Shown here: piece after piece, positions 35,201-47,631 of the stretch
How positions within the stretch are numbered: position 1 is the first letter of the stretch
Layout: each line of letters opens with the position of its first letter
Source of the DNA: Linnemannia hyalina
Lineage: Eukaryota > Mortierellomycota > Mortierellomycetes > Mortierellales > Mortierellaceae
Direction: 5' to 3'
Assembly: GCA_019671135.1 (NCBI GenBank)
Contig: JAHRHY010000001.1
Coordinates: forward strand, 3,534,001-3,598,000
Length of the DNA: 64,000 bases
Translations under genes and position numbers: made by a program
The notes under the pieces: model-generated
What the model was told of the DNA's origin: nothing
What the model saw: the letters and a program-made list of their open reading frames with translations, nothing else
Databases searched by the model: none

Positions 35201-35680
35201 TTTCCTCCTTCCTCCTCCTTCCTCCTCCTCCTCCTCTCCCCTCGTTCATCTATTTTCAGGCACAAACAACAGCAGCAGTAGCTGCAAGAAAACGAACGAA
35301 CTAGAGCAAGAGAGAGCGAGAGTGAAGGATTTTTTTTTTTTTTTTTTTTTGTTGGGATCTTCCAAGTTTCGAAGAGCAGAAGATTGTTATCTATCCTTCC
35401 TTCTCTTGTGCCGAGACCTTTCCTTTATTTTTTTTTCTCGCATATGACTGCATCGTTATTTTGTCTCTCTCTCTTCTTTTTTTTTTTCGTCGCCAGGACC
35501 CCCTCCCCCCCAACTCACCAAGTCGTACTCAAAACATGGGTCGTGTGATCCGGTCTGGTCTGGTCTGGTCTTGTGAATGCTATCCGTCCACCCACAAGCT
35601 TCCACTTCTCCTTCCAGCACCTTCTATTCAAGGGTGTGTGTGTGTGTGTATTGTCAAGGTGGTACAAAAGGTAGCGTGGC

Positions 35681-35700
35681 AAAAAAAAAAAAAAAAAAAA
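35681..35700 (+). repeat. (A)20 homopolymer
   Basis: Twenty A in the gene-poor region. A (TG)n run at about 35636-35650 lies just upstream. Confidence 0.9.
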
Positions 35701-36878
35701 GAATATCACTTTGTGCAACATTGAACAAAAAGCAACAAAAAATAAATAATAACAAGGGTACCTGCCTACTACTCATCCGACTAGCCCAGTCAACCTAACC
35801 CAACCCATGGCCATGCTCACTATTTTTTTCTATCCTCAACTCAGTCGGTTGGTTGACTCTGATTTGAAGTTTTGATGTTATTTTTGTTGTGGTGAGGGTG
35901 TAGGCTCACTGTCGAAAGAAAAGTAAATTCAAAAGCCAAAAAAAAGAAAAGAAAAAAAAAAATTAAGGGAAAAGAGATAAGAGAAGACAGGTCCAAGATT
36001 GAGGATCTTTTGATTCTCGCCAAGACGAGTGGGGCGTCTCCTTGTTCGCCTCTCCATTCAACTTGCTGAAAGAGAAAAATCGTCCTTGATGAAAAGTCGA
36101 AAGAGGCAAAAGGAAAATGCGAATAGACGATGGCCAAAAACCACAAAAAGTGGATATGGGCAAATGGATATTCCGAGATAGTATCGGGAATGGGTAATGA
36201 TGGATAGATGTGTCGGAGGAGTACGAGCCATGAGCGATCTAAAACCCAGAGGAATGTCAATTAAAATCAAAGAACGAAAACCCAAAATGCCAGTGGAGTA
36301 TGTAATCAAGTGTCGCCAAAAAAAAAAGGGGGACACGGCGGCCAGAAAGAATAAAAGAAAGAAAAGGTTGACCCGGTTCCTTTTGTCCCTCCTTCGGCTA
36401 TTATTACACCGCCCCCCCATGGAGCAAAACCTTGTAAGGTACTCTCTTTTCTTCGAGAGAAGTGTTGAGGAGACCAATGGACACAGTTCTTATTTTTGAT
36501 AAATGCATAGTTAATGCAATGAAGGGGCGGGGCGAGTCATTGTAGAGAGCAAAGAAAAAGGATACGTTGGATGAGCATGGGCGTCAGGGACGGGTATCAA
36601 TTGATCTATCGCAGTTGTTCGAGAGTCGCGAATGAATTGGTGGCGTTGTGATCCTGGATGTGGGAGATTAAGGGTATCTTTGGCTGTGTGATGTGGCGTT
36701 TTTTGTGGCCAGTTTGCCACCAAATTGAACAAGCTTGTCCTCAAGACCCACCCCTGCTGCATCCAAAGAAAATCTCAAGTGTACTTTATTCCTTCGTTTA
36801 TCCCATGTAGAGGTAGGAAACAATTGCCCTTCCAAAAATGAATATAATAGCGTAAAAAGATAGGGAGAAAGGACTTGT

Positions 36879-38132
36879 CTAGAAAAAGTCGACGGCGTGC
36901 TTGCGAACAGGCACAGAGGTAGAGTATGCAGATCGTGATTTTTTGGTATCGGTGTTGATGGTGGTCGAAGGCTTCTTGGAAGCATGCTGTTGTTTGTTGT
37001 TGCTCTGGATGGTGTGAAGAGTCCTGACTTTGAGTGCGCTCTTGGTGGGGCGTGTGTCCACTGAAGGGACCTTGACAAGCGTAATTGGCAGTGTCTTGTC
37101 AAATCCTATAGTACATAAAAGGTGCCAAGCAAAGGTTAGTACATCACAATTTCGACTCGCTCTGATTATCATGTTTCCTGCGTGCCATCCTTTTCTTCGA
37201 CAAAAAATTCACTGCAAGTAAACCGAATGAACATGACATGAAAACGTACGCTTGGTCTGGTTGTTCTGGAGTCCCCAGCGGATGGACCGCTTCTTTGCAG
37301 GAGTAGCCTCCGGTGATGTAGAGGCCGAAGAAGTAACAGTCGACGAATCATCCTCCGTAATAACGGGTGCTGCGGTATCTTCGTTATCCTCCTCATCCAT
37401 GGTAGCAGCAGCCTCGACGGCCTCCTTTTGCTGTTGCCTCCTAGTTTTTTTACTCTCCTCCGCCTTTTCCTGTTCTAGGATCTGGTTGTGCTCTGCGAGA
37501 CGGTCCTGAACATGTTGCCAGATCTGATGTTGGTGAGCCTGCTTCTTCTTCATGTCCTCTGCCTGTTGCTCCCGAAGCAACTTGTACATCTTTGTGTCAA
37601 AGCTATTTCGATTGGCAGGATTACAAAAAGGAGATGAACATTAGAAAAATCCAGCTGATAATTAATTTTCTTCCATGAGTACATGCAATTAATCTCTGCC
37701 TTTTTTTTTTCTCAAATGACCATTGCATTGATAGAAAAGTACACTGTGGAGTAGCTGACAAAAAGAAAAGGCGGTGAATGGGTTGACTTACCAGATCATG
37801 GGAGATTTCCTTTTGGGACGACGCTGGGTGTAGAGCATGGTCCAGGAACTCAAGGGTGCCTGTCTGTAGTGGGAGAGCCTCCAGAGCGAAACCAACGACG
37901 ACATTTGACGGTCGGTCAATTGGCTTGGCTGACCAATTTCGATATCTTCCATCTATTGTTCAAAACATAATGTTTGTGGCGTGTGAGTGCTATGGTGAAG
38001 AATGAGATATGAAGCGGGTCGAAAGCGAAGAGAAAGTGACGAAGAGTAGAACACAGCAAAGGCTGAATTGAATGTCGAGAGATGAGATGAAGTGATGATG
38101 AGGTAGGTGTGTTTTACCTCGATGTCTGCCAT
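36879..38132 (-). CDS. Basic, charged protein of unknown function (251 aa, four exons)
   Basis: Exons complement 38118..38132, 37792..37952, 37250..37602 and 36879..37105 close in frame at 251 residues with GT-AG introns. The first exon encodes just MADIE. The N-terminus (MEDIEIGQPSQLTDRQMSSL, SHYRQAPLSSWTMLYTQRR, PKRKSPMICFD) is followed by a long charged helix (about 60-125, Gln/Glu/Lys-rich, likely coiled coil) and an acidic Ser/Thr stretch. Then comes the conserved-looking basic segment KKRSIRWGLQNNQTKRFDKT (around 165-184), with VDTRPTKSALKVRTLH after it. The basic segment loosely recalls the short C-terminal motif of some nucleolar ribosome-biogenesis proteins such as the RRP1/Nop52 family, but that is a weak impression. 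It lies 291 bases upstream of the molybdate transporter 3' end, same strand. Confidence 0.72.
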
Positions 38133-38423
38133 TGTGTCAAAGGGTGATGGAAGTGAAAGAGAAGAAGGTTAAAAAAGGTGAAAAAGGGAGGAAGGATGGG
38201 AGCAACGAGGACGAAGGGCGGAGCTGTTGGGAAGAGTGGGTGTCAAAGGAACAACAGACGGCAACGTCCAAGCAAGGTGCAACAACAACAACAAAAGAAA
38301 AAGTTGTTGACTGCGTGACTGCTGATGACCATTCTTTTTTTTTCTTTTACTTTTTCATTCACAGGCACAAAGAAGAAAGAGAGTCTGCTTTTATTACGAC
38401 AAATGATAGTGAAGGGAGAACAA

Positions 38424-40012
38424 TTAATGGCGCTCGGGTTCCTGGGAGGAAAGATTCTTGTGGACAGAGAAACGGTCGCCTTCCTGTTCCTTGTGACTCT
38501 CAACTGGAGCATTGCCACCCATTGACGATGTGACAGGAGCAGATGCAATCGCAGGCTGTTGCTCAGTCAGCAACTGGACATCATCGTCCATGCTACCCAT
38601 ATACTTGGATCCAATGTAGAAGCACAGGGCAGCAACAAGACCACCAATGAATCCAATACCGTCGTTCTTGAATCCAACCAGCATGCCAGCTGTGGTAATC
38701 ATGACAATAAAGTTTGCGTGTCTCTTTTGATCGTCCACCACTCCATCGTTGACAGTTCTTGCGACTGCGCCCAATTCGATACCACTCACAAACAGCATAA
38801 CCCCAAGAATGGCACTTGGGTAGGTCGCAATCAGGCCCGACAGGGAGCTTCCGAAGAAGAGGCCGAAAAAGATCTTGAGGAGACCGAGGATAATGATCGA
38901 CACCTCGGTACGGGCGCCAAAACGGTACTGGGCAGCCAATCCTCCAGAGCCGTGGCAGAAGGGAATTGATCCAAAGAAGCATCCCACCAAGTTCATCATG
39001 CCGACCGAGACAGCGATAGCAGGGGTACCGGCTGGGCGCTCGGGAAAGAGATCCTTGGCAAGGGCGGCAAGGGCGATGACAGAGTTGAGACAGGTCAGAG
39101 GGATCTGTCCTAGGGAAGCGGACACGAAGCCGTGCTTGAACTCATCCCAGGTCGGGACTGTGACTCCGATGGTATAGACACTGATCTTGGGATAGACGGC
39201 ATTAGGAGGGGGGTTGGTGTATAACTTGATGAAGGCGATGATGAGTCCGATCGAGAAGAGGATCATAGCGGTTGGGATACGCTTGGATCGGTAGTAAAAG
39301 ATAAAGACGACAATGAAGGCAAACACGGCCCACTCGTAGTTGTTGTCCCAGGTCCAGCTGTCACCTCCAAAGCTCTTGGCCTGCTTGACCAACTCAGCAG
39401 CCTTGCCTCCAAAGGAAATGGCTGTTCCGAGCTGGATGCCGCGAATGACGGCCATGGGGGTATACTTTTGGACGATGTGGATGGTGCGGGTGAGGCCGAG
39501 AGCCATGACGACGGCCGAGACTCCCATACCGGCACTCATGACGGATCCGATCGACATGTGGTTTGTCAGTGCAATCGCAGCAATGGCTACCAGAATTGAA
39601 GCCGGATGAAATGTTAGTGATTTTGCATATGTATTTTTTTGTAATTAAAAGTGAGACCTCCTCCAGATGACAGCAGGTCTACAGCGGTACAAAGGCTTCA
39701 GCGCCACTTACATTTCATGGGCTGGACACACATTGGCATGCGGAAGGTCAGGCCGGTGATGATATTCCAGAGACCACCAAATATCAAACTGGCAGTAAGA
39801 TCGACCTGGCCAGTGAGCGAAAGCGAGAGCATGATGGGCAGGAGTGTGCCCAGATCACCAAGAGAACCGCTCAATTCGCCCAAGCGAAAGCCAGATTTAA
39901 AGGACTGAAGTCTGTCTTTGGCATCGGCCTTGATGGAGTCAACGAAGCCTTTGGGAGGGGAAAGGGAGTTATCCTCCTGAGAATGGGAGGTAGGCAGGAC
40001 CTGTTGGGACAT
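38424..40012 (-). CDS. Molybdate transporter, MOT1 family
   Basis: Exons complement 39712..40012 and 38424..39586 give 487 residues. The family signatures are clear: GELSGSLGDLGTLLPIMLSL in the first helix and TFRMPMCVQPMK across the splice site. Later come VPTWDEFKHGFVSASLGQIP and FGSIPFCHGSGGLAAQYRFG. MOT1 proteins are SulP-like multi-pass carriers, here with about 10-12 hydrophobic helices, that bring molybdate across the plasma or organelle membrane for molybdenum cofactor synthesis. The spliced codon at the junction reads Ser. Both cytosolic tails are hydrophilic. High confidence for the family; substrate specificity is by family knowledge only. Confidence 0.92.
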
Positions 40013-41530
40013 TGCTTTCTTGGGCGTAGTAGTGGATGATGAGGGGAAGGAGAGGCAGGGCGTGAGAAAAGAAGGGAAGGGAAGAAGAGATGGGTGAGGT
40101 TAAAGAGGCACAAGAAGGAAGAAGAAAAGGAAGAAGAGCAAGAAGAAAAGGTTGAAAGACCGGGGTTTGAACAAGAACGAGAATGAGAAAGTCGAGAAGG
40201 TCGGGCGTGAGTCGCACGCATGGGACGATGGATGGTGGTGGTTTTCAATGAAAGAAGTGGTGCTCACTCGAAGAAAGAAAGACAGCGTTTGTGTCACTGA
40301 AAGACAAACAACTTCTTTTCGTGCATTCTTTAGGGTTTTGGGCTTGGTCCTCTCTCTCTCTCTGTTGATCATCATCATCAATCAACGACCGAGAGAAGAA
40401 GACTACAAAAGTCGGCGCATCAATTCATCAAAACCCAGGGGATCAGACACCTTAAACCTTCTTTTGCATCACAAAGAGTGGGGCCTTGTGGAGCAGCAGA
40501 CAGATAGCCTTCCGATTGGCTGACCATGACTCCAGCACCTGGGTCTGTGGTGGCACACATCTCTCACACACTTGCTCTCACGCACACACTTGCACTCACT
40601 CACACACTTACACTCACTCACACTTCTCATGGAGACTGACCATTGAAGACAAAACAAAGGGACGAATAAAATCTAGACTCTAGATCCAAGAGACAATCCC
40701 TAGAAAGATGTTCCGCCGATCTAGGACAGCCGGGTTTGTGTTCGTGGATCAAATGAGTCGAACTGTCATCTTTCTGTGTACCCATGTAGTTCTATTTTCT
40801 TTTTCTAGGAGTAACAAAGGCGTCCCTTTTCACTATATACTCTCAACGCGCCCCTGTCCCCTGACAAGGTGTCTATCAAAGTACAAGTGCGCGAGAGTCC
40901 ATGTGGCAAAACGGCGTGTGTTTGAATGTTTGTTTATGTACAGCACTACATCAATGTATTGCCACCATCAAAAAGAGAGGAGACTTCAGTAGACAGTCGA
41001 TATGCGTGCGAGCATTGGCTCATTTTATTTCGTCGGACATCGCGTGTGCTCAATTGACCTCATAAGAAGACGCAGCGAGGGAAAGACGAAACAGACAAAG
41101 GAGGGAAACATGTACCGTCGACTGTGCCTCCACACACACACTCTCTCGCCTCTTTCGCCCTTGCCCAAGTGTCACTCTCTTACGCTTCCCTCATCCTCAT
41201 CCGTAGCCTTTCTTTTTCTCCTTCTCAGGAAGTGTATGTAAAAGTGCATGATGCACTCGTGCGTATATAAAATGTGCTCACTGCGGCAGATGCATAGCAT
41301 GGTCAACTCACCTTGGCGAACTGTGAGCTGTGCCAGCCATCAAAGAAAGCATCCCCTTACTTTGCAGCTAAATTTTTGCCATTTCTCCTGTCTCCTCCTA
41401 TCCACGTCTTTTCCCCCTTCTTGTCTTCTCATTCTCTTCTCTTCCCTTCCCCACTCACCCCCTGCCACTCCACCTCGACATCGGCCAAGCAATACTTACA
41501 CACACACACACTCTCATATACTGAAGAGCC
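40013..41530. other. Divergent promoter region between MOT1 and the double-UBC gene
   Basis: About 1.5 kb. The MOT1 leader side (40020-40210) is purine-rich on the + strand. A (CACACTTGCACTCACT)-like CA repeat occupies about 40558-40625. A C/T-rich leader (41380-41470) and a (CA)n run (about 41499-41512) precede the UBC start. No gene is seen. Confidence 0.55.
40558..40625 (+). repeat. Imperfect CACACTTGC/CTCACT tandem repeat
   Basis: About four diverged copies of a unit containing CTCACTCACACACTT, in the intergenic region. Confidence 0.7.
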
Positions 41531-44383
41531 ATGTCCAACACCGTCACCTTGCGTTTGACCAAGGAACTGTCTGAATTCGCAAAGAACCCGGACCACCAGC
41601 TCTACCTGCACTACGGTAAACAAAAATAAAAGGGCTTCATTCATTGTCTTCCGTCTTTTGTTGCACTGGAGTCAAAATGGTGGCGGAAGGATGCAACAAG
41701 CTGTGTTTGTGGCGAAAAAAAGTAAGAGTGCGATGAACCAAGGCTTGATTCCGTTCTCCGACATACATACTCGCACACAGGCGCACACACAGGCGCGCAT
41801 GCCGCATGACCATGCACAACTGTTTTGTTCATGGCCAGGCCATACATCACACAACAATAAAATAAAACTACAAAGGGTGTCGTTTGTTTGTCGCTAGTTC
41901 TCTTGCCTTTTGTTTTTTCACACACACATCATACACAGAACATAGCTTTTGTTTTTCCACATCCTAATGCAGCAACCAAGTTACTAATAGGCGCACTTCT
42001 ACTTTTACTACCCGCACTGTCCCTGTCTTATTAGATGACTCCAATATCATGAACATCAAGGCCATGATCACAGGTCCTCCTGATACTCCGTAAGACAATC
42101 AATGCACCGGAGGAACAAGAAACAGAGGAGAAAAAAAAAGAAGAAAAATAAGGGGGGTGAAAATAGGAAGGATTCGACCGCACAACGCCTTCGCCGTTTC
42201 ATGCTCTCCAAGGACAAGGACAAGGACTGTCCAAAGAAAGCAAAGAAAGGAGAGGATGAGGCTAACTCAACAAATGCAATCTTCTTTTTATCTTTCGACT
42301 TTAGGTATTGCCTTGGTCAGTTCGAGTTCAGTCTTCAGTTCCCTCGAGACTACCCAACCAACCCACCGAAAGGTAATTGCTCGACCTTTGTTTCTCTAAT
42401 TGATGGATCGCCCCCTTTTCAGCCTTGTCTGGATTCTTTTTTCATTGAGAATAACCGTTGGCCTTGTTCTACCTGCCATGACCTCGTCAACGAACCAATC
42501 CAATAGTGCTCGCCCTAACAACCAACCACGGTCGGTCCAGATTCAACCCAAACGTAAGTAAAAACACAAAACTCGCTGTGCCAACCCTTGATCAATCTGA
42601 TACTTTGTTACTCATCGGTGACTTATCTCCTGTTGCATTCGTTGATGATAGATCTACGCTGGAGGCAAGGTGTGCTTGAGTATTCTCGGAACATGGAGAG
42701 GAAACGCAGGAGAGCAATGTAAGAGCACTGACCACCTTTTGGCGCAGACCCATCTTGGCGACCATTTTTTTCGAGAAGCTGGCGTCTAACTGCTGTTTCC
42801 GCATCTTGTACAACTTTGTAAATGACAATAGGGTCCTCGGCGCACGGCATCATCAGTATCCTTCTGAGTATCCAGTCATTGATGAGCGACACTCCTGTAA
42901 GATTTCAGCCAAACTTTTGTTGTTATAATAGCCGTCATTCGTTCTAATGGACTTGCACTTACCCGCGCTACGTCGCCGTTGACTTTAAAACATAGTACCG
43001 CAACGAGCCTGGACATGATCTGGAGAAGGACAATGCCAAGCTGGAGCCATATAACCAAAAGATTCGTCACGGTATGTCAGTCATAGGATGCTTCATGGAT
43101 ATTTGGGCGCTCAATGTGATCTTGCATGCGAGTGAGCAAACCACATCAGACTGACAAGTCATCCGCACTCTTGATTTTAGAAACGATTCGCATCTCGATT
43201 TGCGACAGACTGGAAGGATACCTTGGAATTGGTCAGGCTTTGAATTTTAATGGCTCAACAGACTCGACGATCACTACAGCATCGACGCCATCATCGCCTC
43301 TCGGCGCCGTCAACAACACCCTTGCTACGCCAGTAGGCACACCCAACTCTGGAGGAACACCCGTTGCGACTACCCCCTCCGTCTTCGACTCCATCTACGC
43401 TTCGGCCGTCACGCCCGATGATGAGTTTTGCGATCTCTCCAAGAGACTATTCCTTGCATACTACGACATCTACCAGAACACGGTCCGAACAGAGTCGGAG
43501 CAAATCAAGGACGGAACTACTTTCTACAAGGCGCCATTCGAGTTTGGTGGCAACAAGATGGACGGAACTTTCAACTATGCGTCATTGGCAAAGAGGCTCG
43601 AGGCCATCAAGACAGCGATCGACAAGGAGACCAACGATTGGGTTACAGAGTCGAGCTCATGGATCAGTCACTTGAACAGCATCTCGGGCAACCTGAAGCG
43701 TCAGTTTGAGCAGGTGCGAGAGTATTACAACGAGAGCAACACTGGCGTGGTCGACATTGAGCTTACCGACGGCAACCCCTTCCTGTGGAACTTTACGCTC
43801 TTTGGCAAGCCGATGAGGTACTTTTCTTTTTGTACAATCATTTCTTTGCGAAGCGAGAGCATATCATGAGACGCAATGCAATGCGATGCGATGTCATGAA
43901 ACCTGAACAAGGTCTGACACGAATTTGTTCACGTTGTTTCTATCTTTTAGCAACTACGATGGAGGCATGTTCAAGGTCAAGATAGTTTTCCACAAGGACT
44001 TTCCTGAGGTCCAGCCTCGAGTCAAGTTCTCGACACCGATGTACCATGTCCATGTGACCCAGGATGGCGTCCCGTTCTACACTGTCGAGAAGATGGATGA
44101 CGCCCGGTCCCACATTGAGGCCATCAGCCGTCTCATTGTGGAAGACGAGCCTTCAACCAACCCCTCCACTCATGTCAACCTGCAGGTGTGAATCGTTGTT
44201 TTTTATCTTTAGTCCTGGAGAAACAAGAATGTGTTGTGAACGCCACTAATCTTGTATGCCTCTTGTTTTCTGACTGAAAATATACAGGCGGCGAAGCTTC
44301 ACTTTGGAACCAAGGAGCAGCGTCGGGAATACAACAGGAACGCTCGTCGATGTGCCAGTCGGTCGACTGACTACTTTGACTAG
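41531..44383 (+). CDS. Ubiquitin-conjugating enzyme, UBE2Z-like, with a second UBC-like domain
   Basis: Ten exons (41531..41615, 42035..42089, 42305..42372, 42507..42553, 42652..42718, 42832..42896, 42996..43071, 43181..43817, 43951..44185, 44288..44383) give 476 residues. Seven of them are under 100 bases. The first domain (about 1-155) is a full E2. It reads ALITGP-like MIMITGPP equivalents (AMITGPPDTP), LQFPRDYPTNPPK, GRSRFNPN, then GGKVCLSILGTW with catalytic Cys93, and ILLSIQSLMSDTP and YRNEPGH. This pattern is UBE2Z/USE1-like. A Ser/Thr/Gly/Pro linker follows (about 180-225). The second domain (about 340-476) has FPEVQPRVKFSTPMYHVHVT but no Cys at the active-site position, so it should be inactive or regulatory. 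Ubiquitin, or a UBL, would be transferred in the cytosol or nucleus. Confidence 0.88.
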
Positions 44384-44792
44384 AGTGGCCTGTGGGAGTA
44401 TTGGAGGATTCAGGTACAACATGATCGTGTTTGGATCTTTCCCTCCGCATACTTTTCTTGCGAAGGAAAAATCAGAAGCAACAACAACAACAACAACAAC
44501 AGCAGCGCAACCGACCCACCCCCCCTTTGTACAAATATTCATTTTTGCGGATCAAACTGGTATCTCTCGACTTCTTTGTGGACTAGCGGTGTGTGCGAAG
44601 TAGAAGAAGGCGATGGGATGAGTGTTATGCTTCACCACGTCAAAACCGCAAGTCATATAGCCAACTGAATAAAATGATCCAAAATTACAAAAACAATAAA
44701 TTCGCGAATGATTTTACTTGCAAATGCGGTGCTTTTTATTGTCTATGTATGAATGCTGTGGAATGGAAAGAAGAAAAGAAAAAGCCTATGTT
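44384..44792. other. Convergent 3' region between the double-UBC gene and the ADCK1-like gene
   Basis: It contains an (ACA)n run at about 44478-44502 and A/T-rich sequence near both stops. No gene is seen. Confidence 0.6.
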
Positions 44793-47266
44793 TTACGCGT
44801 CAAAGAGATCTCCTTCGATCTTGATGCCATACTCTGCCTCGAGGCGCTGCTTCAATGCATCGTCCAGGACGGCCTCGAACCCATCCGACTTGCGACCGAG
44901 GACGACCTTCTCAAGATAGCTCTTGACCTGAGCGAAATGGTATGCGGCCGACATCAAGGCCAGGGCGGCTTCAAAGACCCAGTAGTTGAACCTCGTCTGT
45001 AGACTCAACGAGACCCATCTCCAGAAGGTTAGCGGTTGCTGTCTCGTCAATGTCTTTGAAGTATTATTGTCGGTTGATGAAGAGGAGGAGGAAGTGACGA
45101 GTTGGTGGGTAGGAACAGTCGAAACCCAGAAACTAGGATCATGACCCAGTCCGACAACAGCCCACCGCGCCATGCGGTTGATTCTATTCACAGGACTGCC
45201 CAGGGTCTTGTTGTTGGCCCGGACGATGGTCATGTTTCGGCCGATGAAGATGAGTTCCTTGGGGAGGAGTTCAGAATTGATGAGGAAATCCTTCAGGGTT
45301 GTTTTGAGTTTCATCTGGATCTCGTATGCATCGAGGACGGAGGTATTAGTTGTTGGGGTGATGTTTGGGGAGAGGTTGGCGTTGTAGGGTTTTAGGAGCG
45401 TTGCGTTCGCTGTTGGTATGAGGATAAGTATGTAAAGGAGTGAGGTTGGTTAGTGACATTGAGTATGTAGGTGGTCAATATTTGTCTATCAACGAGCAGC
45501 GGAGAAAAAAAAGAAAGAGGAAGGAGTCCTACCCATCATTTGTGAATCGCCCACTCCCCAGAGGGTACAAATGTCCTGGATGGTGTGCTTGTCAAGGAGG
45601 AATAGAGACTTCCAGAAGAGGCAGTATTGTTTCCTGAACTCTTCTGACTCCCGCATGTAAAGTCCATGATCCAGGAGCAACTAATCGAGTTTCCATAGAT
45701 AGCAACATGCGTATTAGTACGAAGCACCAGTGCATCAATAAATTAAGTGGTACTGTCATTGAAGAAGAAGTACATACGAGTTGGTGTTTCCGTGGATCGT
45801 TGGGATGCTTGCGGACGAGGATGTTGCCTGGGTGAGGGTCGCCATGGACAAATCCAGAGATAAAGATCTGATGGGCAAAGACATCGACGACAGACTCCAT
45901 GACCTTCTTGGGACTCAGGTTCATCTCCTTCAACCTTGCCTTATCCGTCGCCTTGCATCCATGGACCCACTCCGCGACCATGACCCGTTTGGTGCTGTAA
46001 TCCTTGAAAATCTTGGGGACATAGACCTGGTGTCGGAGTCGTGGATCCGTCTGGAGGTACTCATTACAGAGCTCAGAATTCCGCACCTCGTTAATAAAGT
46101 CGGTCTCTTCCCGAAGATGGCGGATAGTATAGTCAACTGCAAACGACATGGGAAGGTCAAAGATTAGCTCGTAGGCCTTGATCAACAACCGATAGGCGAT
46201 CAGGTCCCATTCGATCTGGACCTGGATCTCGGGCTTTTGGACTTTGACCGCGACCTCGGTTCCATCGAGGAGGGTGGCCTTGTGCACCTGTGCGATCGAG
46301 GCTGCTGCGACGGGTTCTCTGGAGAAGGTACTAAAGACTTCGTGGATCTCCTTGCCCAGTTCCTTTTGGATGATCTTTTCCACGACACTGTATTCGACTG
46401 ATGAGGCGTCGTCGTAGAGTGCGCGGAGGGTACTATGTGTGAATGAGATCGGGCGGATGGTGAGGGTGTGTAATACAAGTTTTGGGTTTTTTTCTTATCG
46501 AGTGATGTGATGCGCAGGTCCCTGAGAAAGGAAATTTTCTGTTTTCTTCCTTTTTTCATTGTTGATCGGATGTTGTAATTACGGCTCACCTACGTTAAGT
46601 AGCATGGGGGCAGGACGGACGAGTTCGTAGCAATCCCTTGACCTGAAGACAACGACGACGAATGAATGATGATAGAAAGTAAAGACGGATCAGTCGTGTG
46701 AGTGTGGGTATGCTGTTATCCTGGAACCTTACACATTCCTTGCACTGATCGATGTCCAATGTCCCACTCTTACCTAGTTTAATGTATAGACCGCTGTAAC
46801 AATGGAACGCATACGTTGGTGTTGTGTTAGTTACAAGATCGCTATTGAAGAGAAGAACAAGGAAATATGCGAAGAACAAGTTGAAGGGCAAGCATGGAAC
46901 ATGGAAAGCGTACCCATTCGTCTGGCAGACGTGTAATATCCTGTCGGCGACTCGTTGATGGAGATCATTGATTTGATTCGCCTTTCCTGGTGTGAAGTTG
47001 AACTTGTAATCGTATCCTACTAGAACGCTGTTGTGTGTAAGATAATCCACTTGGTTATTTCTACATACCAAACAACAATACATATGACATAGCGCGAGGA
47101 TGAGTGCACGTTGAAAGTACCCATTCCAGGCGGTGCGCGCTGTCCGTTGAAAGGCTTTGGCGTTCTTGTGGGTGTCAACAAGGTAGAGGCCGGTAACGGT
47201 AGCAGAGAGGACGGCGGCGGTTCTGGCGGTCTTGCGAGAGAGTATCCTCTGAAGCAACGGTGGCAT
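44793..47266 (-). CDS. ABC1/UbiB-family atypical kinase, ADCK1-like
   Basis: Seven exons (complement 47121..47266, 46914..47027, 46774..46793, 46594..46642, 45778..46432, 45533..45680, 44793..45409) give 582 residues. The third is a 20-base microexon. UbiB signatures are all present: IKLGQGIATN (KxGQ motif), the Ala-rich loop PVAAASIAQVHKA in place of a Gly-rich loop, VAVKVQKPEI (ATP Lys), FVHGDPHPGNILVRK (catalytic loop) and LLLDHGLY (DFG equivalent). Segment order and spacing match ADCK1 (yeast MCP2-like). Members reside in mitochondria and act in coenzyme Q/lipid homeostasis by ATPase-like rather than classical kinase chemistry. The N-terminus has a hydrophobic stretch (TAAVLSATVTGLYLVDT) that may be a mitochondrial targeting/membrane segment. 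It is divergent from UXT, with 365 bases between the starts. Confidence 0.92.
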
Positions 47267-47631
47267 GGTTGCTGAAGCAGGAGGGAGGGCTGATGAGTTG
47301 AGTCGGTTGTTGTTGTTGTTGTTAGACAGAAGGGACTAGTGCATCGATGGTTTCAAGAATGGAATGAAAAGTGTGGAATGGGAAGAGAGAGAGAAGAGAG
47401 AAGAAAGAAGAGGAGAGTTGAGGCCTTTGCGCATGAGCGAGGATTTGTTCGTGCGTAAGGGTTCTTCCGAAAAAGGAAATCGAACAGGCCACAGTGAGCA
47501 TTGTGTGTGTGGCTTCGTTGCAAGAAGATCAACACTCTTTAGGAAGAAAAAAGAAAAAGAAGCTGCGGAACATTCCTTTCTCTTCAACCAACTTTCAAGA
47601 AACAGGAGAGCTCCAGGACAAGACAACACTC
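47267..47631. promoter_or_regulatory. Bidirectional promoter region, ADCK1-like (-) and UXT (+)
   Basis: 365 bases lie between two divergent start codons, with GTT repeats near the ADCK1-like side and purine-rich sequence in the middle. No TATA box was recognised. A shared promoter is inferred from the spacing alone. Confidence 0.5.

Larger units (their letters stand above)
30075..36878. other. 6.8 kb gene-poor region with homopolymer and pyrimidine tracts
   Basis: The first 250 bases are the C/T-rich leader of the Ala/Glu-rich gene. The rest is C/T-rich or A/G-rich with poly-T runs at 31269-31296, 32243-32270 and 35330-35350, and poly-A at 35681-35700. I found no frame with consistent codon use, homology or a credible exon chain. 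It might hold untranslated or long noncoding transcripts, or a rapidly evolving small gene. This is the longest unexplained stretch in the window. Confidence 0.5.

Noticed and set aside
34893..35447. 184-codon + frame in the gene-poor region
   Set aside because: It is Cys/Ser/Phe-rich translation of T-rich sequence ending in a T21 run, with no domain, no conserved-looking segment and no intron structure.
47336..47629. Minus-strand frames between the ADCK1-like and UXT starts
   Set aside because: They lie in the divergent promoter, show C/T-rich leader composition, and have no acceptor/donor connecting them to either gene.
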